Source: Bacteroidota bacterium (GTDB taxonomy: Bacteria; Bacteroidota; Bacteroidia; Palsa-948). Taken from it: a DNA stretch of 51,964 nucleotides. Both the position numbers and the translations under genes were made by a program. Positions within the stretch are counted from its first letter, which is position 1, and each line of letters begins with the position of its first letter. The notes under the pieces are model-generated. The model was not told where the DNA came from. It did no database searches and saw only the letters and a program-made list of their open reading frames with translations. The DNA lies in assembly GCA_016213405.1 (NCBI GenBank), contig JACRAM010000029.1, forward strand, positions 1 through 51,964, read 5' to 3'. Positions 26,699 to 35,654 of this stretch are shown here, piece after piece.

Positions 26699-27260
26699 TT
26701 GCCACGACCTTTAGGTCGTGGGTAAAAAAAATGAAATAATAAATTGGCTTTAGCCAAAAATCAGTAAAGTAATGCCCTATACGAAAGTTATGATTCATTT
26801 TATCTGGTCAACTAAAAACAGAGATAAAACTATTTCGAAAGAAGTAAAACCGTTGCTATTGACTCATATAAAGGAAAACAGCATTGCAAAAGAAATTTTT
26901 ATTGACTGCCTGAATTGTGTTGAAGACCACGTCCATTTATTGATTTCTCTTGGAACAGAACAAACTATTTCTAAAGTTGCAATGCTTATTAAAGGTGAAT
27001 CATCCTTTTGGGTGAATAAGCAAAAATTAATTAAAGAGAAATTTGAATGGCAGGATGAATACATTGCATTATCTGTAAGCGAATCTGGAATTGCAAAGGT
27101 TCAGCAATACATCGCAAATCAAGAGGAACATCATCGTAAGAAAACATTTACTCAGGAATATGAAGAATTTTTATTGGCATATGGTTTTAGCAGAAGCAAT
27201 TTCGGCTGAAGCCGATTTTGATTATCAATTAATTTATCCACGACCTGAAGGTCGTGGCAA
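26699..27260 (+). mobile_element. REP-flanked IS200-like element (RAYT unit)
   Basis: A Y1 transposase gene bounded on each side by two palindromes. Left: CCACGACCT-TT-AGGTCGTGG (26702-26721) and TTGGCT-TT-AGCCAA (26744-26757). Right: TCGGCT-GA-AGCCGA (27202-27215) and CCACGACCT-GA-AGGTCGTGG (27238-27257). The outer ends TTGCCACGACC... and ...GGTCGTGGCAA are inverted copies differing at one base over 23 bp. The symmetric order of REP pairs is typical of REP-associated transposase loci. The transposase stop codon lies inside the inner right REP. Confidence 0.85.
26772..27209 (+). CDS. REP-associated Y1 (IS200-like) transposase
   Basis: 145 residues, the full length for IS200/TnpA-REP enzymes. 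HUH motif H53-V-H55 (CVEDHVHLLIS) for metal binding and the catalytic tyrosine Tyr113 in VQQYIANQEEHH. These single-strand transposases cut at hairpins next to the element; the REP palindromes on both sides are the likely targets. All key residues are present, so it is probably active. The start ATG at 26772 is 15 bases after the inner left hairpin. Confidence 0.93.
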   Translation: MPYTKVMIHFIWSTKNRDKTISKEVKPLLLTHIKENSIAKEIFIDCLNCVEDHVHLLISLGTEQTISKVAMLIKGESSFWVNKQKLIKEKFEWQDEYIALSVSESGIAKVQQYIANQEEHHRKKTFTQEYEEFLLAYGFSRSNFG

Positions 27261-27279
27261 CTAAAATGAAAATAAAATC

Positions 27280-27307
27280 TCAACAATCATATCTCACTAC
27301 TCAATAC
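27280..27307. repeat. Heptamer word array in the parE leader
   Basis: TCA at 27280, 27287, 27294 and 27301, period 7: TCAACAA, TCATATC, TCACTAC, TCAATAC. It ends seven bases before the parE ATG. Single arm. Confidence 0.7.
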
Positions 27308-27314
27308 TAAGATT

Positions 27315-29171
27315 ATGGCAAAAGATCCAAAATACAACGAAGACAGTATTAAGTCGCTTGACTGGAAAGACCATATCCGTTTCCGCCCGGGAATGTACAT
27401 TGGAAAATTGGGCGATGGCTCATCAATGGATGACGGAATTTATATTCTGCTCAAGGAATCATTGGACAACGCTGTGGATGAATTCGCTATGGGGTTTGGG
27501 AAGAAGATAGATGTGAGCATTAAAAATAAAATGGTGTTGGTGCGTGATTACGGAAGGGGAATCCCGCTGGGCAAGGTAATGGACTGCGTTGCCAAAATAA
27601 ATACAGGAGCGAAGTATGATTCTGAAGCATTTAAAAAATCTGTCGGACTGAATGGTGTTGGAACAAAAGCGGTGAATGCGCTTTCTTCCTATTTCAAAAT
27701 ACAATCTGTGCGCGAGGGAAAAACAAAAGTGATTGAGTTTGAAAGGGGAGAAGTGGAGAAAGATGCAAAAGTTGTTTCGAGCGATGATAATGACGGAACT
27801 ATTGTGCAGTTTACTCCCGATGAAAAAATGTTCCCGAATTTTAAATTCCTCAATGAGCATGTGGAGAGAATGCTGTGGAACTATGCTTACCTGAATCCGG
27901 GACTTGTCATTAATTACAATGGGCAGAAAATAGTTTCCGAAAATGGTTTGAAGGATTTACTCACTACTGAAATTAACGGGAAAATAGTTTATCCGATCAT
28001 TCATCTGAAGAATCACGACATAGAAGTTGCGATGGCGCATTATGATAATAAGTATGGAGAAGAATATTATTCCTTCGTGAATGGCGCGCATACAACCCAA
28101 GGTGGAACTCATTTGATTGCTTTCCGCGAAGCGGTAGTGAAAACCATCCGTGAGTTCTACAAAAAAGAATTTGATGTAGTGGATATTCGAAATGCTATCG
28201 TATCGGCTGTCAGTGTGAAGATTGAAGAACCTGTTTTTGAATCACAGACAAAAACAAAACTTGGTTCGCAGGATATGGGACCGAAAGGACCGAGCGTGAA
28301 AACTTTTGTGAGTGATTTTCTGAAAAAGGAACTGGATGATTTTCTTCATAAGAATCCGGAGACTGCTGAACTTCTGCTTACGAAAATAACTACTTCGGAG
28401 AAAGAGAGAAAGGAAATGTCGGGCATTCAGAAAATTGCTAAAGAACGAGCGCGCAAAGCGGCATTACATAACCGAAAGCTCCGCGATTGCCGTTCTCATT
28501 TGAATGGTGACGATGAAAAAAGATTGGATACCACTCTTTTTATCTGTGAGGGTGATTCCGCAAGCGGTTCAATTACAAAAGTGCGCGATGTGAATGTACA
28601 GGCAGTGTTCAATCTGAAAGGAAAACCGCTGAACTCTTACGGACTTACAAAGAAAATTGTTTATGAGAACGAAGAGTTCAATCTATTGCAGAACGCGCTG
28701 AACATTGAAGAGAGTCTGGAAAATCTCCGGTACAATCAAGTGGTGCTTGCAACTGACGCAGATGTGGACGGAATGCACATTCGTCTTTTGCTCATCACTT
28801 TCTTTTTGCAGTTCTTTCCCGACCTAGTGAAGAACGGACACCTTTATATATTGCAGACACCGCTCTTTCGTGTGAGAAATAAAAAAGAAACAATTTATTG
28901 TTACTCCGATAAAGAAAGGCAAAACGCTGTTGCAAAACTCGGACCAAAACCGGAGCTCACCCGATTTAAAGGACTAGGAGAAATTTCACCAGATGAGTTT
29001 AAGAATTTCATAGGAAAAGATATGCGCCTTGAACCTGTCATCATTGACAGCAAAACTAAAATTGATCAACTGCTTTCTTATTATATGGGAAAGAATACGC
29101 AAGAGAGACAGGAATTTATTATTGATAACCTGAGAGTGGAAAAGGATTTGGTAAATGTGGATGCGATATGA
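27315..29171 (+). CDS. parE: DNA topoisomerase IV subunit B
   Basis: 618-residue ATPase subunit of a type IIA topoisomerase. GHKL ATPase motifs: [45 protein letters not shown]. Transducer domain about 220-390 ([12 protein letters not shown]). TOPRIM domain with [11 protein letters not shown], the acidic triad region [11 protein letters not shown], and [13 protein letters not shown]. It lacks the inserted regions of GyrB, so ParE is the better call. Acts with ParC to unlink daughter chromosomes. No parC follows; instead a polysaccharide cluster begins within about 120 bases. Confidence 0.93.
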   Translation: MAKDPKYNEDSIKSLDWKDHIRFRPGMYIGKLGDGSSMDDGIYILLKESLDNAVDEFAMGFGKKIDVSIKNKMVLVRDYGRGIPLGKVMDCVAKINTGAKYDSEAFKKSVGLNGVGTKAVNALSSYFKIQSVREGKTKVIEFERGEVEKDAKVVSSDDNDGTIVQFTPDEKMFPNFKFLNEHVERMLWNYAYLNPGLVINYNGQKIVSENGLKDLLTTEINGKIVYPIIHLKNHDIEVAMAHYDNKYGEEYYSFVNGAHTTQGGTHLIAFREAVVKTIREFYKKEFDVVDIRNAIVSAVSVKIEEPVFESQTKTKLGSQDMGPKGPSVKTFVSDFLKKELDDFLHKNPETAELLLTKITTSEKERKEMSGIQKIAKERARKAALHNRKLRDCRSHLNGDDEKRLDTTLFICEGDSASGSITKVRDVNVQAVFNLKGKPLNSYGLTKKIVYENEEFNLLQNALNIEESLENLRYNQVVLATDADVDGMHIRLLLITFFLQFFPDLVKNGHLYILQTPLFRVRNKKETIYCYSDKERQNAVAKLGPKPELTRFKGLGEISPDEFKNFIGKDMRLEPVIIDSKTKIDQLLSYYMGKNTQERQEFIIDNLRVEKDLVNVDAI

Positions 29172-29225
29172 TGTAAGATGTAAGTGAATAGATGGAAAAT
29201 ACAAAGTAAGAAGCAATAGGAATAA
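29170..29225. repeat. Purine-rich heptamer word array after parE
   Basis: Units GATGTAA, GATGTAA, GTGAATA, GATGGAA, AATACAA, AGTAAGA, AGCAATA, GGAATAA in 7-bp register from 29170. It starts inside the parE stop codon region and lies upstream of the SGNH gene. More degenerate than the other arrays. Confidence 0.55.
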
Positions 29226-29292
29226 TGAATAGAGTCATAAAGGAGAATTTTTTATAAGTTTTTTGTTTATAGAAGGATTTACAAAAATTACA

Positions 29293-30513
29293 ATGAATTA
29301 TTTTTTATTAGCAGTAATTGCAATAGTTTTTTTAGAAGCTGCTCTGATGATTTTAGTAAAGTGGGTTCGAAGGAAATTCCAATGGTTTATTACTGCCGAT
29401 GATGAATTTCCCGTCATGAGCAAGGACGGAATGGAAAAATTTTTTCAGTTTGGATATGACGCTGAACTCGGATGGATAAGAAAACCCAATACCAGCCACA
29501 ATGAAAAAGGTAAATATGGAAAAACATCTTTTCATATAGATGAAAACGGTGCAAGAAATAATCCGAGTCACGAAAAACTGAATTCAACTATTGCCTGTTT
29601 TGGAGATTCATTTGCTTTTTGCAGACAAGTAAATGATAATGAAACATGGCAGTGGTATTTATCTGAAATGACAAATTCAAACGCTTCAAATTTTGGTGTT
29701 GGTAATTATGGAATTGATCAGGCATATCTTCGGTTAGAAAGAGAAATTTCTAACATTAAACCAAGCATTGTTTTAATGGGAGTTGTGCCTTCCACTATTG
29801 TTAGAATATTATGCATTTGGAAACATTACAATGAATTTGGTAACACTTTTGGATTCAAGCCCCGCTTCGATTTTAAAGACGGAAAATTAATTCTTATAAA
29901 AAATATTATTGACAGTAAGTCAAGGTTTTTTGAATATAAAAAATATATTAACGAAATAAGAGAGAGAGATTATTTTTATTTGACTAAATTCAAAAAAGAA
30001 ATGATAAGATTCCCTTTTAGTTATTATTTTCTGAAAAACCCTATCAGGAATTTTTCTATTTCCATCGCTATGCTTCTATGCTCTTTGTTTGGGGTATTAG
30101 GTGTAAAGTGCAAAACAGTGTGCAATTACCCGTTGCAAAAAATAATGAACATTAATTTGAAGTTAAGGCGTAAGTTGTTTCAACATAAATATGCCTGTGA
30201 TATTTTTTCCGGCATCCTTGATAAATTCATACAGTTATCAAAAGAAAAACAAATTATGCCTATTTTCGTTCTGCTCCCACAAAAAGATGATGTGCTTTTT
30301 GTTAAAAAAAAACACAACTATTATAATCACTTTCTTGAAGAGATGAGGAAGAAAATATTTATCATCGATCTGACGCAACCTCTTCTTGAAGTCAACAATC
30401 TTGATTTTCTGTATTCCGATGATGGTGTATATGGCGGTCATTTTAGCAAAGACGGCAATAAGTTTGTGGCAGAGTTCATTTTCGATCAGTTAAAAAGAAA
30501 AGGTCATGTATAA
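29293..30513 (+). CDS. SGNH/GDSL-type hydrolase, membrane-anchored
   Basis: About 406 residues from the ATG at 29293. One N-terminal membrane helix (about 2-24), then an SGNH hydrolase fold: block I with the nucleophile Ser in ACFGDSFAFC, block II Gly in NFGVGNYGIDQ, and block V with Asp/His in YGGHFSKDGN. A second hydrophobic stretch near 250-275 lies inside the domain. In this setting (first gene of a polysaccharide cluster) it is likely an O-acyl esterase or transferase acting on surface glycan. The substrate is inferred from neighbours only. Codons are strongly AT-rich. Confidence 0.75.
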   Translation: MNYFLLAVIAIVFLEAALMILVKWVRRKFQWFITADDEFPVMSKDGMEKFFQFGYDAELGWIRKPNTSHNEKGKYGKTSFHIDENGARNNPSHEKLNSTIACFGDSFAFCRQVNDNETWQWYLSEMTNSNASNFGVGNYGIDQAYLRLEREISNIKPSIVLMGVVPSTIVRILCIWKHYNEFGNTFGFKPRFDFKDGKLILIKNIIDSKSRFFEYKKYINEIRERDYFYLTKFKKEMIRFPFSYYFLKNPIRNFSISIAMLLCSLFGVLGVKCKTVCNYPLQKIMNINLKLRRKLFQHKYACDIFSGILDKFIQLSKEKQIMPIFVLLPQKDDVLFVKKKHNYYNHFLEEMRKKIFIIDLTQPLLEVNNLDFLYSDDGVYGGHFSKDGNKFVAEFIFDQLKRKGHV

Positions 30514-30537
30514 TAATTTAATATATGCAAATCTCCT

Positions 30538-31533
30538 ATGAACAATAAAACTTATTATGGAGTAGATAACAGCAAAACTATAACCTATCTTGAGTTCGGT
30601 GAAATTGATATTCAGAATTCGCAGAAAAAAATTTGGAATTTTCAACTTCACCAGAAAGCATACGATTGGCTTATGTTGGGCCGCTATGCTAACGATTTAC
30701 AAAGTGCTGTTACTATGCAGCAATTGCTCAGTGAAGACGCGATAGAACAGATGCTGCATCTTTATAACAAAGAAGTTCATCATTCAGATGAAGCCTCTTT
30801 AAATTTATCCAAACTACTTGCTCTTTGTGCGGCAAAAGACAATACTGATTTATCGGCTATATCCTTCTATGAGTTGGGTCAGACAATATTCGGATGCATA
30901 GAAGGAATGGAATTTTATTCTGCCCTGCTAAAACATTTGAAGATTGATTTCCCAGTAATTGATTTAAAAAATGTAGAATGGTATGGTGTAGATATTTCAG
31001 AAATGTTTAACCAATTATCTGTTACATTTCATAGGGCATATAAAGTAAAGACTATGTTTGATTCGACCAAACTTCCGGATAAAATAGATGTATTTTTTTC
31101 AAAAGGCATTACTTTGCTTTATGCGGTTCGAAAAATTGAAGACCTTTTTAATACAATTGAAAAGAGCAGAGTTTCTATTTTTGATTATTCTTTTTCTTTA
31201 GACAAAACGGAGGATACGACTATTGGAAGCGGAAAAACTGTTCGGTATCTTCAGTTGAAAGATTTTTTAAGTGCATTAAAAAATCGCAAACAAGTTCTTT
31301 ATGTCAAAAAATCAAATTCAAGATTCATTCCAGAAACAAACAGAATATGGCTGGATTGTTTGTTTGCAGAAGAAAAAATTTGTCAAAAATATATTGAACT
31401 GGATACTAAAATCAGATTGCAAGTATTTAAAAAACTATCCAGCTTGCCTTCCTCGGAAAGATTTTTAAATAATGATAAATCACCCAAATGGCTTCCTATT
31501 GATAAGTTTATCGAATCAATTAATTTAAAATGA
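30538..31533 (+). CDS. Putative sugar methyltransferase-like protein
   Basis: 331 residues, no signal peptide or membrane helix. The central part resembles a degenerate class I methyltransferase: FYELGQTIFGCIEGMEFY at the position of motif I, VEWYGVDISEMFNQL for the acidic ribose-binding region, and KIDVFFSKGITLLYAVRK as a motif IV-like strand. This recalls the putative sugar O-methyltransferases found in surface glycan clusters, but the glycine loop is not canonical and I am not certain of the family. Its stop overlaps the LicD-like gene by four bases (ATGA). Confidence 0.5.
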   Translation: MNNKTYYGVDNSKTITYLEFGEIDIQNSQKKIWNFQLHQKAYDWLMLGRYANDLQSAVTMQQLLSEDAIEQMLHLYNKEVHHSDEASLNLSKLLALCAAKDNTDLSAISFYELGQTIFGCIEGMEFYSALLKHLKIDFPVIDLKNVEWYGVDISEMFNQLSVTFHRAYKVKTMFDSTKLPDKIDVFFSKGITLLYAVRKIEDLFNTIEKSRVSIFDYSFSLDKTEDTTIGSGKTVRYLQLKDFLSALKNRKQVLYVKKSNSRFIPETNRIWLDCLFAEEKICQKYIELDTKIRLQVFKKLSSLPSSERFLNNDKSPKWLPIDKFIESINLK

Positions 31534-32192
31534 TAGCGAGGTTAAAACAGCGTGTGAAGAATTTATTTAAGCGCTTAAAACTTCCTCCTGAAGTTATGTA
31601 TATGAGGAATTATATCAACTATGATTCAATTGATAAATCTCCAAGGACGTACGATGCTTTAATAAAATGTATGAACAAGGGTTTCGATGTATTGGATAAA
31701 CTTGGAGTTAAATATTCATTAGGTCGTGGATTGATTTTGGGATTTCACAGAGACGGCAAGTTTTTACCAAACGATATTGATATTGACATTGATATTTTTG
31801 GTGACAAACAGGTTTATGAAATCATTAAAAATATGCCCTTCGAAATGTTATTGCTTTCTTCGTGCAATGGGCGATATATGCAATTGGCATTTCTAGATCG
31901 CGAAACCAATGTTATCTTCGATATATTATTTTATTACACGGAAGGGAATAGAGTAGTGAACAGAAATGTGTATGGATATTTCTGGATGCCTGTAGAAAAA
32001 ATAAAAAACATGTCAGCAATAACAATTAATAATAAGTCTTATCCTTCTCTGGATCCCGAATGGTTTTGCAATTTCTGGTATGGAGAAGATTGGAAAAAAC
32101 CCCAAAAATATAATGCGGACTGGACTATTGATTACAGGAGAAACTGCAAAGGATTTATTTATAAAGGTATTGACAATGTAGTTTTTAGATAA
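31530..32192 (+). CDS. LicD/fukutin-like phosphotransferase
   Basis: 220 residues. The core YSLGRGLILGFHRDGKFLPNDIDIDIDIFG matches the LicD/nucleotidyltransferase-like pattern (G-T-L-L-G...H-D-G-F-I-P-W-D-D-D-I-D), with the metal-binding acidic DIDID. Such proteins transfer phosphocholine or other phospho-substituents to sugars. It overlaps the preceding gene by four bases and is followed 11 bases later by wbsX. The exact substituent cannot be told from sequence. Confidence 0.72.
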   Translation: MIARLKQRVKNLFKRLKLPPEVMYMRNYINYDSIDKSPRTYDALIKCMNKGFDVLDKLGVKYSLGRGLILGFHRDGKFLPNDIDIDIDIFGDKQVYEIIKNMPFEMLLLSSCNGRYMQLAFLDRETNVIFDILFYYTEGNRVVNRNVYGYFWMPVEKIKNMSAITINNKSYPSLDPEWFCNFWYGEDWKKPQKYNADWTIDYRRNCKGFIYKGIDNVVFR

Positions 32193-32203
32193 TCTGATTC
32201 GGA

Positions 32204-33301
32204 ATGAAGAAGAAAGCCAGATTAATAGCATTTTATTTGCCTCAGTATTATCCAATACCTGAAAATGACAATTGGCATGGAAAAGGATTTACCGAATGGA
32301 CGAATGTTACCAAAGCAAAGCCATTATTTAAAGGTCATTATCAACCTATTCTTCCTGCTGATTTAGGTTTCTATGATTTAAGAGTTTCTGAAACGCGCAT
32401 GGCTCAGGCACAACTCGCAAAAGAATATGGTGTGGAAGCATTTTGTTACTGGCACTATTGGTTTGGCAATGGAAAAAGAATATTAGATCAGCCATTTCAT
32501 GAAGTTTTAAAATCAAAGCAACCGGATTTCCCTTTTTGTCTTGCATGGGCAAATGCAAGTTGGACTGGGATTTGGTACGGCATGTCAAACAATACTCTAT
32601 TAAAGCAGGAATATCCCGGGAAAGAAGATTACATCGCTCATTTTTATGCAATGCTCGATGCATTTAAGGACGAACGATATTTGACCGTAAATGGAAAACG
32701 ATTATTTTTTATTTACAGCCCACATTCCATTCCCAATGTAAATGAATTTACAACTCTTTGGCAGGACTTAGCTGAAAAAGAAGGCATAAATAGTTTTTAT
32801 TTTATCGGTGCCACACATTTAGAAGAAGAACCTGTTTACGATGGCTTTATGGGAAGTGTTCAACTTGCCCCATTCGAATGTTTAAACAAAAAATATCCCG
32901 ACAAACTAGAAAGAATGTTTTTACGCCTATCAAAAAAAGGAATTACGAGCATGTTGAAGAAGTCATCACAAATGCCAAGAAAAGTTCATGAGTATATTGA
33001 ACTGTTAGAATACCTGAACAACAAGAAACTAAAAAAAAATGAATTGCCTTTAATTATGCCCAATTGGGATAATACAGCTAGAAGCGGATTAAATGGTTCA
33101 GTCCTTACTGACTCATCTCCTGAACTTTTTAGCGAAGTGATAAAAAATGCTATAAAAAAAATTGACCACATACATAATCAGGATGAGCGCATTATTTTTG
33201 TGCAGGCATGGAACGAATGGGCGGAAGGAAACTACTTGGAACCCGACCGCAAATTCGGACATGGCTACTTAAAAGCAATCAAGAAAAATATCTTTTATTA
33301 A
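32204..33301 (+). CDS. WbsX-type glycan-processing protein (GH99-like)
   Basis: 365 residues. Begins with the characteristic RLIAFYLPQYYPIPENDNW, then GKGFTEWTNVTKAKPLFKGHYQP, YGVEAFCYWHYWFGNGKRIL, FCLAWANASW and the C-terminal IIFVQAWNEWAEGNYLEPD. This is the WbsX family, which occurs in O-antigen and capsule clusters and has a GH99-like (endo-mannosidase) TIM barrel. No signal peptide, so probably cytoplasmic and possibly acting as a glycosyltransferase. Family assignment is firm, activity is not. Confidence 0.9.
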   Translation: MKKKARLIAFYLPQYYPIPENDNWHGKGFTEWTNVTKAKPLFKGHYQPILPADLGFYDLRVSETRMAQAQLAKEYGVEAFCYWHYWFGNGKRILDQPFHEVLKSKQPDFPFCLAWANASWTGIWYGMSNNTLLKQEYPGKEDYIAHFYAMLDAFKDERYLTVNGKRLFFIYSPHSIPNVNEFTTLWQDLAEKEGINSFYFIGATHLEEEPVYDGFMGSVQLAPFECLNKKYPDKLERMFLRLSKKGITSMLKKSSQMPRKVHEYIELLEYLNNKKLKKNELPLIMPNWDNTARSGLNGSVLTDSSPELFSEVIKNAIKKIDHIHNQDERIIFVQAWNEWAEGNYLEPDRKFGHGYLKAIKKNIFY

Positions 33302-33322
33302 TCGGCAAAAACCAGTTATTGC

Positions 33323-33736
33323 ATGATAGAACAGATTAAACACGATAATCAATTACTCGCTATAATTATACCAAGTAAGTTTGAAAAACAAGGCATTCAT
33401 TTTTTCACACCCAACGAATTCTCCCAACAGCTTGCCTATATGAACCGCCCGGCAGGATATGTGATAGAACCACACATTCATAATCCTGTTCCGCGCGAAG
33501 TCACTTATACACAGGAGGTATTATTTATTAAAAGCGGAAAATTGCGCATTGATTTTTTTGATAACGATAAAAAATATTTGCAAAGCAAAATATTAAAAAC
33601 CGGTGATGTCATCCTTCTTGCTTCAGGGGGTCATGGTTTTGAAATGCTTGAGCCAACCGAGATGATTGAAGTGAAGCAAGGTCCCTATATTGGTGAAGAA
33701 GATAAAACCAGGTTCAAAGCATCTGACAGCAAGTGA
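33323..33736 (+). CDS. Cupin-fold protein of polysaccharide cluster
   Basis: 137 residues forming a single cupin barrel: RPAGYVIEPHIHNPVPREVTYTQEVLFIKSGKLRIDFFD gives the two metal-ligand His and the Glu of motif 1, and GDVILLASGGHGFEMLEPTEMIEVKQGPY gives motif 2. Small cupins of this type sit beside DegT aminotransferases in glycan loci and may act as sugar epimerase-like or binding proteins. Possibly metal-dependent. The activity is unknown. Confidence 0.78.
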   Translation: MIEQIKHDNQLLAIIIPSKFEKQGIHFFTPNEFSQQLAYMNRPAGYVIEPHIHNPVPREVTYTQEVLFIKSGKLRIDFFDNDKKYLQSKILKTGDVILLASGGHGFEMLEPTEMIEVKQGPYIGEEDKTRFKASDSK

Positions 33737-33793
33737 ATTCTTCTTCACTTATATTTTTTACTTTTATCGCTTTAAAATCCTACTGAATACGAA

Positions 33794-34903
33794 ATGTTTA
33801 TTCCTGTAAATCAACCGCTGCTTGATGGAAATGAAAAAAAATACCTGAACCAGTGTATTGATACAGGATGGATTTCAAGCGAAGGACCTTTTGTTAAATC
33901 TTTTGAAGAAAAATTTTCTTCCCGTGTTGGAAAAAAATTCGGAGTAGCTGTTGCTAATGGTTCTGTTGCGCTGGAGGCAGCTGTTTTAGCATTAGGCATT
34001 GGAAAGGGAGATGAAGTAATCATGCCCGCTTTTACAATCATTTCATGTGCTGCGGCTGTGGTCAGAGTTGGTGCTGTTCCCGTTTTAGTTGACTGTGATA
34101 ATACGTGGAACATGGATGTTACCTGTGTTGAAGAAAAAATCACACCCAGAACAAAAGCAATAATGGTCGTTCATATTTACGGACTTCCTACCGATATGAA
34201 CTTACTGATTACCCTTGCTCAAAAGCATGAATTGAAAATTATTGAAGATGCTGCCGAAATGCACGGGCAAACATATTACGGAAAACCATGCGGAAGTTTT
34301 GGTGATATAAGCACCTTTAGTTTTTATCCCAACAAGCACATTACAACAGGAGAAGGAGGAATGATAGTTACAAATGATGAAACAATTGCCTATAAATGCC
34401 GCTCTCTGAGAAACCTTTGTTTCATTCATGGCAAAAGATTCATTCATGAAGAACTCGGATATAATTTCAGAATGACAAATCTTCAGGCTGCTTTAGGTGT
34501 TGCTCAACTCGAACGGATGGATGAATTTGTATTGAGAAAAAGAAAAATGGGAAAGTTATATAATGATCTTCTCGGAAAAGTAAAAGGAATTGAGCTTCAG
34601 CCAATGAAAACTTCCTATGCCGAAAATATTTTTTGGGTGTTTGGAATTGTATTGAAAGATGAAGTTGATTTTGATGCCGAGCAAGCTATGAAAAAGCTTT
34701 CGGATTTAGAAATCGGGACACGCCCGTTTTTTTGGCCCATGCATAAGCAGCCCGTTTTTGAAAAGATGGGATTCTTTAAAAATGACAAGCATCCCTTTTC
34801 CGAAAGAATTGCAAGAAGGGGATTTTATATTCCCAGTGGGTTAGCATTGACGGAAGAGCAAATAAGAATTTCAGCTGAAGCCGTGAAAAATATTCTGAAA
34901 TGA
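33794..34903 (+). CDS. DegT/DnrJ/EryC1/StrS family sugar aminotransferase
   Basis: 369-residue PLP-dependent aminotransferase that converts keto-sugar nucleotides to amino sugars. Visible: N-terminal PVNQPLLDGNEKKYLNQCIDTGWISSEGPFV, ANGSVALEAAVLAL, the EDAAEMHGQTYYGK segment, and the PLP lysine Lys181 in FYPNKHITTGEGGMI; later NFRMTNLQAALGVAQL. Length and motifs are complete. It probably supplies an amino sugar to the glycan made by this cluster. The next gene starts two bases after its stop. Confidence 0.93.
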   Translation: MFIPVNQPLLDGNEKKYLNQCIDTGWISSEGPFVKSFEEKFSSRVGKKFGVAVANGSVALEAAVLALGIGKGDEVIMPAFTIISCAAAVVRVGAVPVLVDCDNTWNMDVTCVEEKITPRTKAIMVVHIYGLPTDMNLLITLAQKHELKIIEDAAEMHGQTYYGKPCGSFGDISTFSFYPNKHITTGEGGMIVTNDETIAYKCRSLRNLCFIHGKRFIHEELGYNFRMTNLQAALGVAQLERMDEFVLRKRKMGKLYNDLLGKVKGIELQPMKTSYAENIFWVFGIVLKDEVDFDAEQAMKKLSDLEIGTRPFFWPMHKQPVFEKMGFFKNDKHPFSERIARRGFYIPSGLALTEEQIRISAEAVKNILK

Positions 34904-34904
34904 T

Positions 34905-35654
34905 ATGGCGGTTTTTCTCTCATATGCGCATTATTACGATTTGCTTTATGCGGATAAGGATTACTCATCTGAGTCCGATTATGTTTTTCAATTAATAAAA
35001 AAGTATGCTCCGACAACAAAATCAATCTTAAACCTTGGATGCGGAACAGGAAAACACGATGTGTTTTTAGAAAAAAAAGGATTTAAGATAACCGGCATAG
35101 ATTTATCGGAAGAAATGATTTCAAGGGCTAATCTCCAAAACTCTCAAATAGATTTCAGGGTAGGGGACGTGCGTACGATCCAGCTGAATAAAAAATTTGA
35201 TGCTGTTATTTCTCTTTTCCATGTTGCCTGCTATCAGAATTCTGACCATGATTTGATTTCTTATTTTAATACTGCTGCAAATCATCTGAACACTAAAGGC
35301 GTTTTCATTTTTGATGTGTGGCACGGACCTGCTGTTTTATCTGATCCGCCAGTATATAAAACCAAAGAAGCGGAGAACGATGAGTTAAAGATTTTTAGAA
35401 AAACATCTCCGGTAATGCATAAAGAAAAAAACATTGTTGATGTAAATTTCTCACTTGAAGTAAAGTATAAAAAAACCGGAACAATCAGCAAAGTTGATGA
35501 AAAACATTCTATGAGATATTTATTCCCGGATGAAATAAAAAATATAATAAAATACTCAAACCTTGAATTGCTGTCTAGCGAACAATGGATGACTGGAGCA
35601 ACACCATCTGATAAAACATGGTATGTAACGTATGTTGCAAGAAAGATTGATTGA
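34905..35654 (+). CDS. Class I SAM-dependent methyltransferase
   Basis: 249 residues. Motif I LNLGCGTGKHDVFL, GIDLSEEMISRA for the ribose-binding acidic residue, DFRVGDVRTI, FDAVISLFHVACYQNSD and GVFIFDVWHGPAVL. This type (Methyltransf_25-like) occurs in glycan and nucleotide-sugar pathways. In context it probably N- or O-methylates the amino sugar made by the adjacent DegT enzyme. It overlaps the next gene by 23 bases, so it is in the same operon. Confidence 0.88.
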   Translation: MAVFLSYAHYYDLLYADKDYSSESDYVFQLIKKYAPTTKSILNLGCGTGKHDVFLEKKGFKITGIDLSEEMISRANLQNSQIDFRVGDVRTIQLNKKFDAVISLFHVACYQNSDHDLISYFNTAANHLNTKGVFIFDVWHGPAVLSDPPVYKTKEAENDELKIFRKTSPVMHKEKNIVDVNFSLEVKYKKTGTISKVDEKHSMRYLFPDEIKNIIKYSNLELLSSEQWMTGATPSDKTWYVTYVARKID

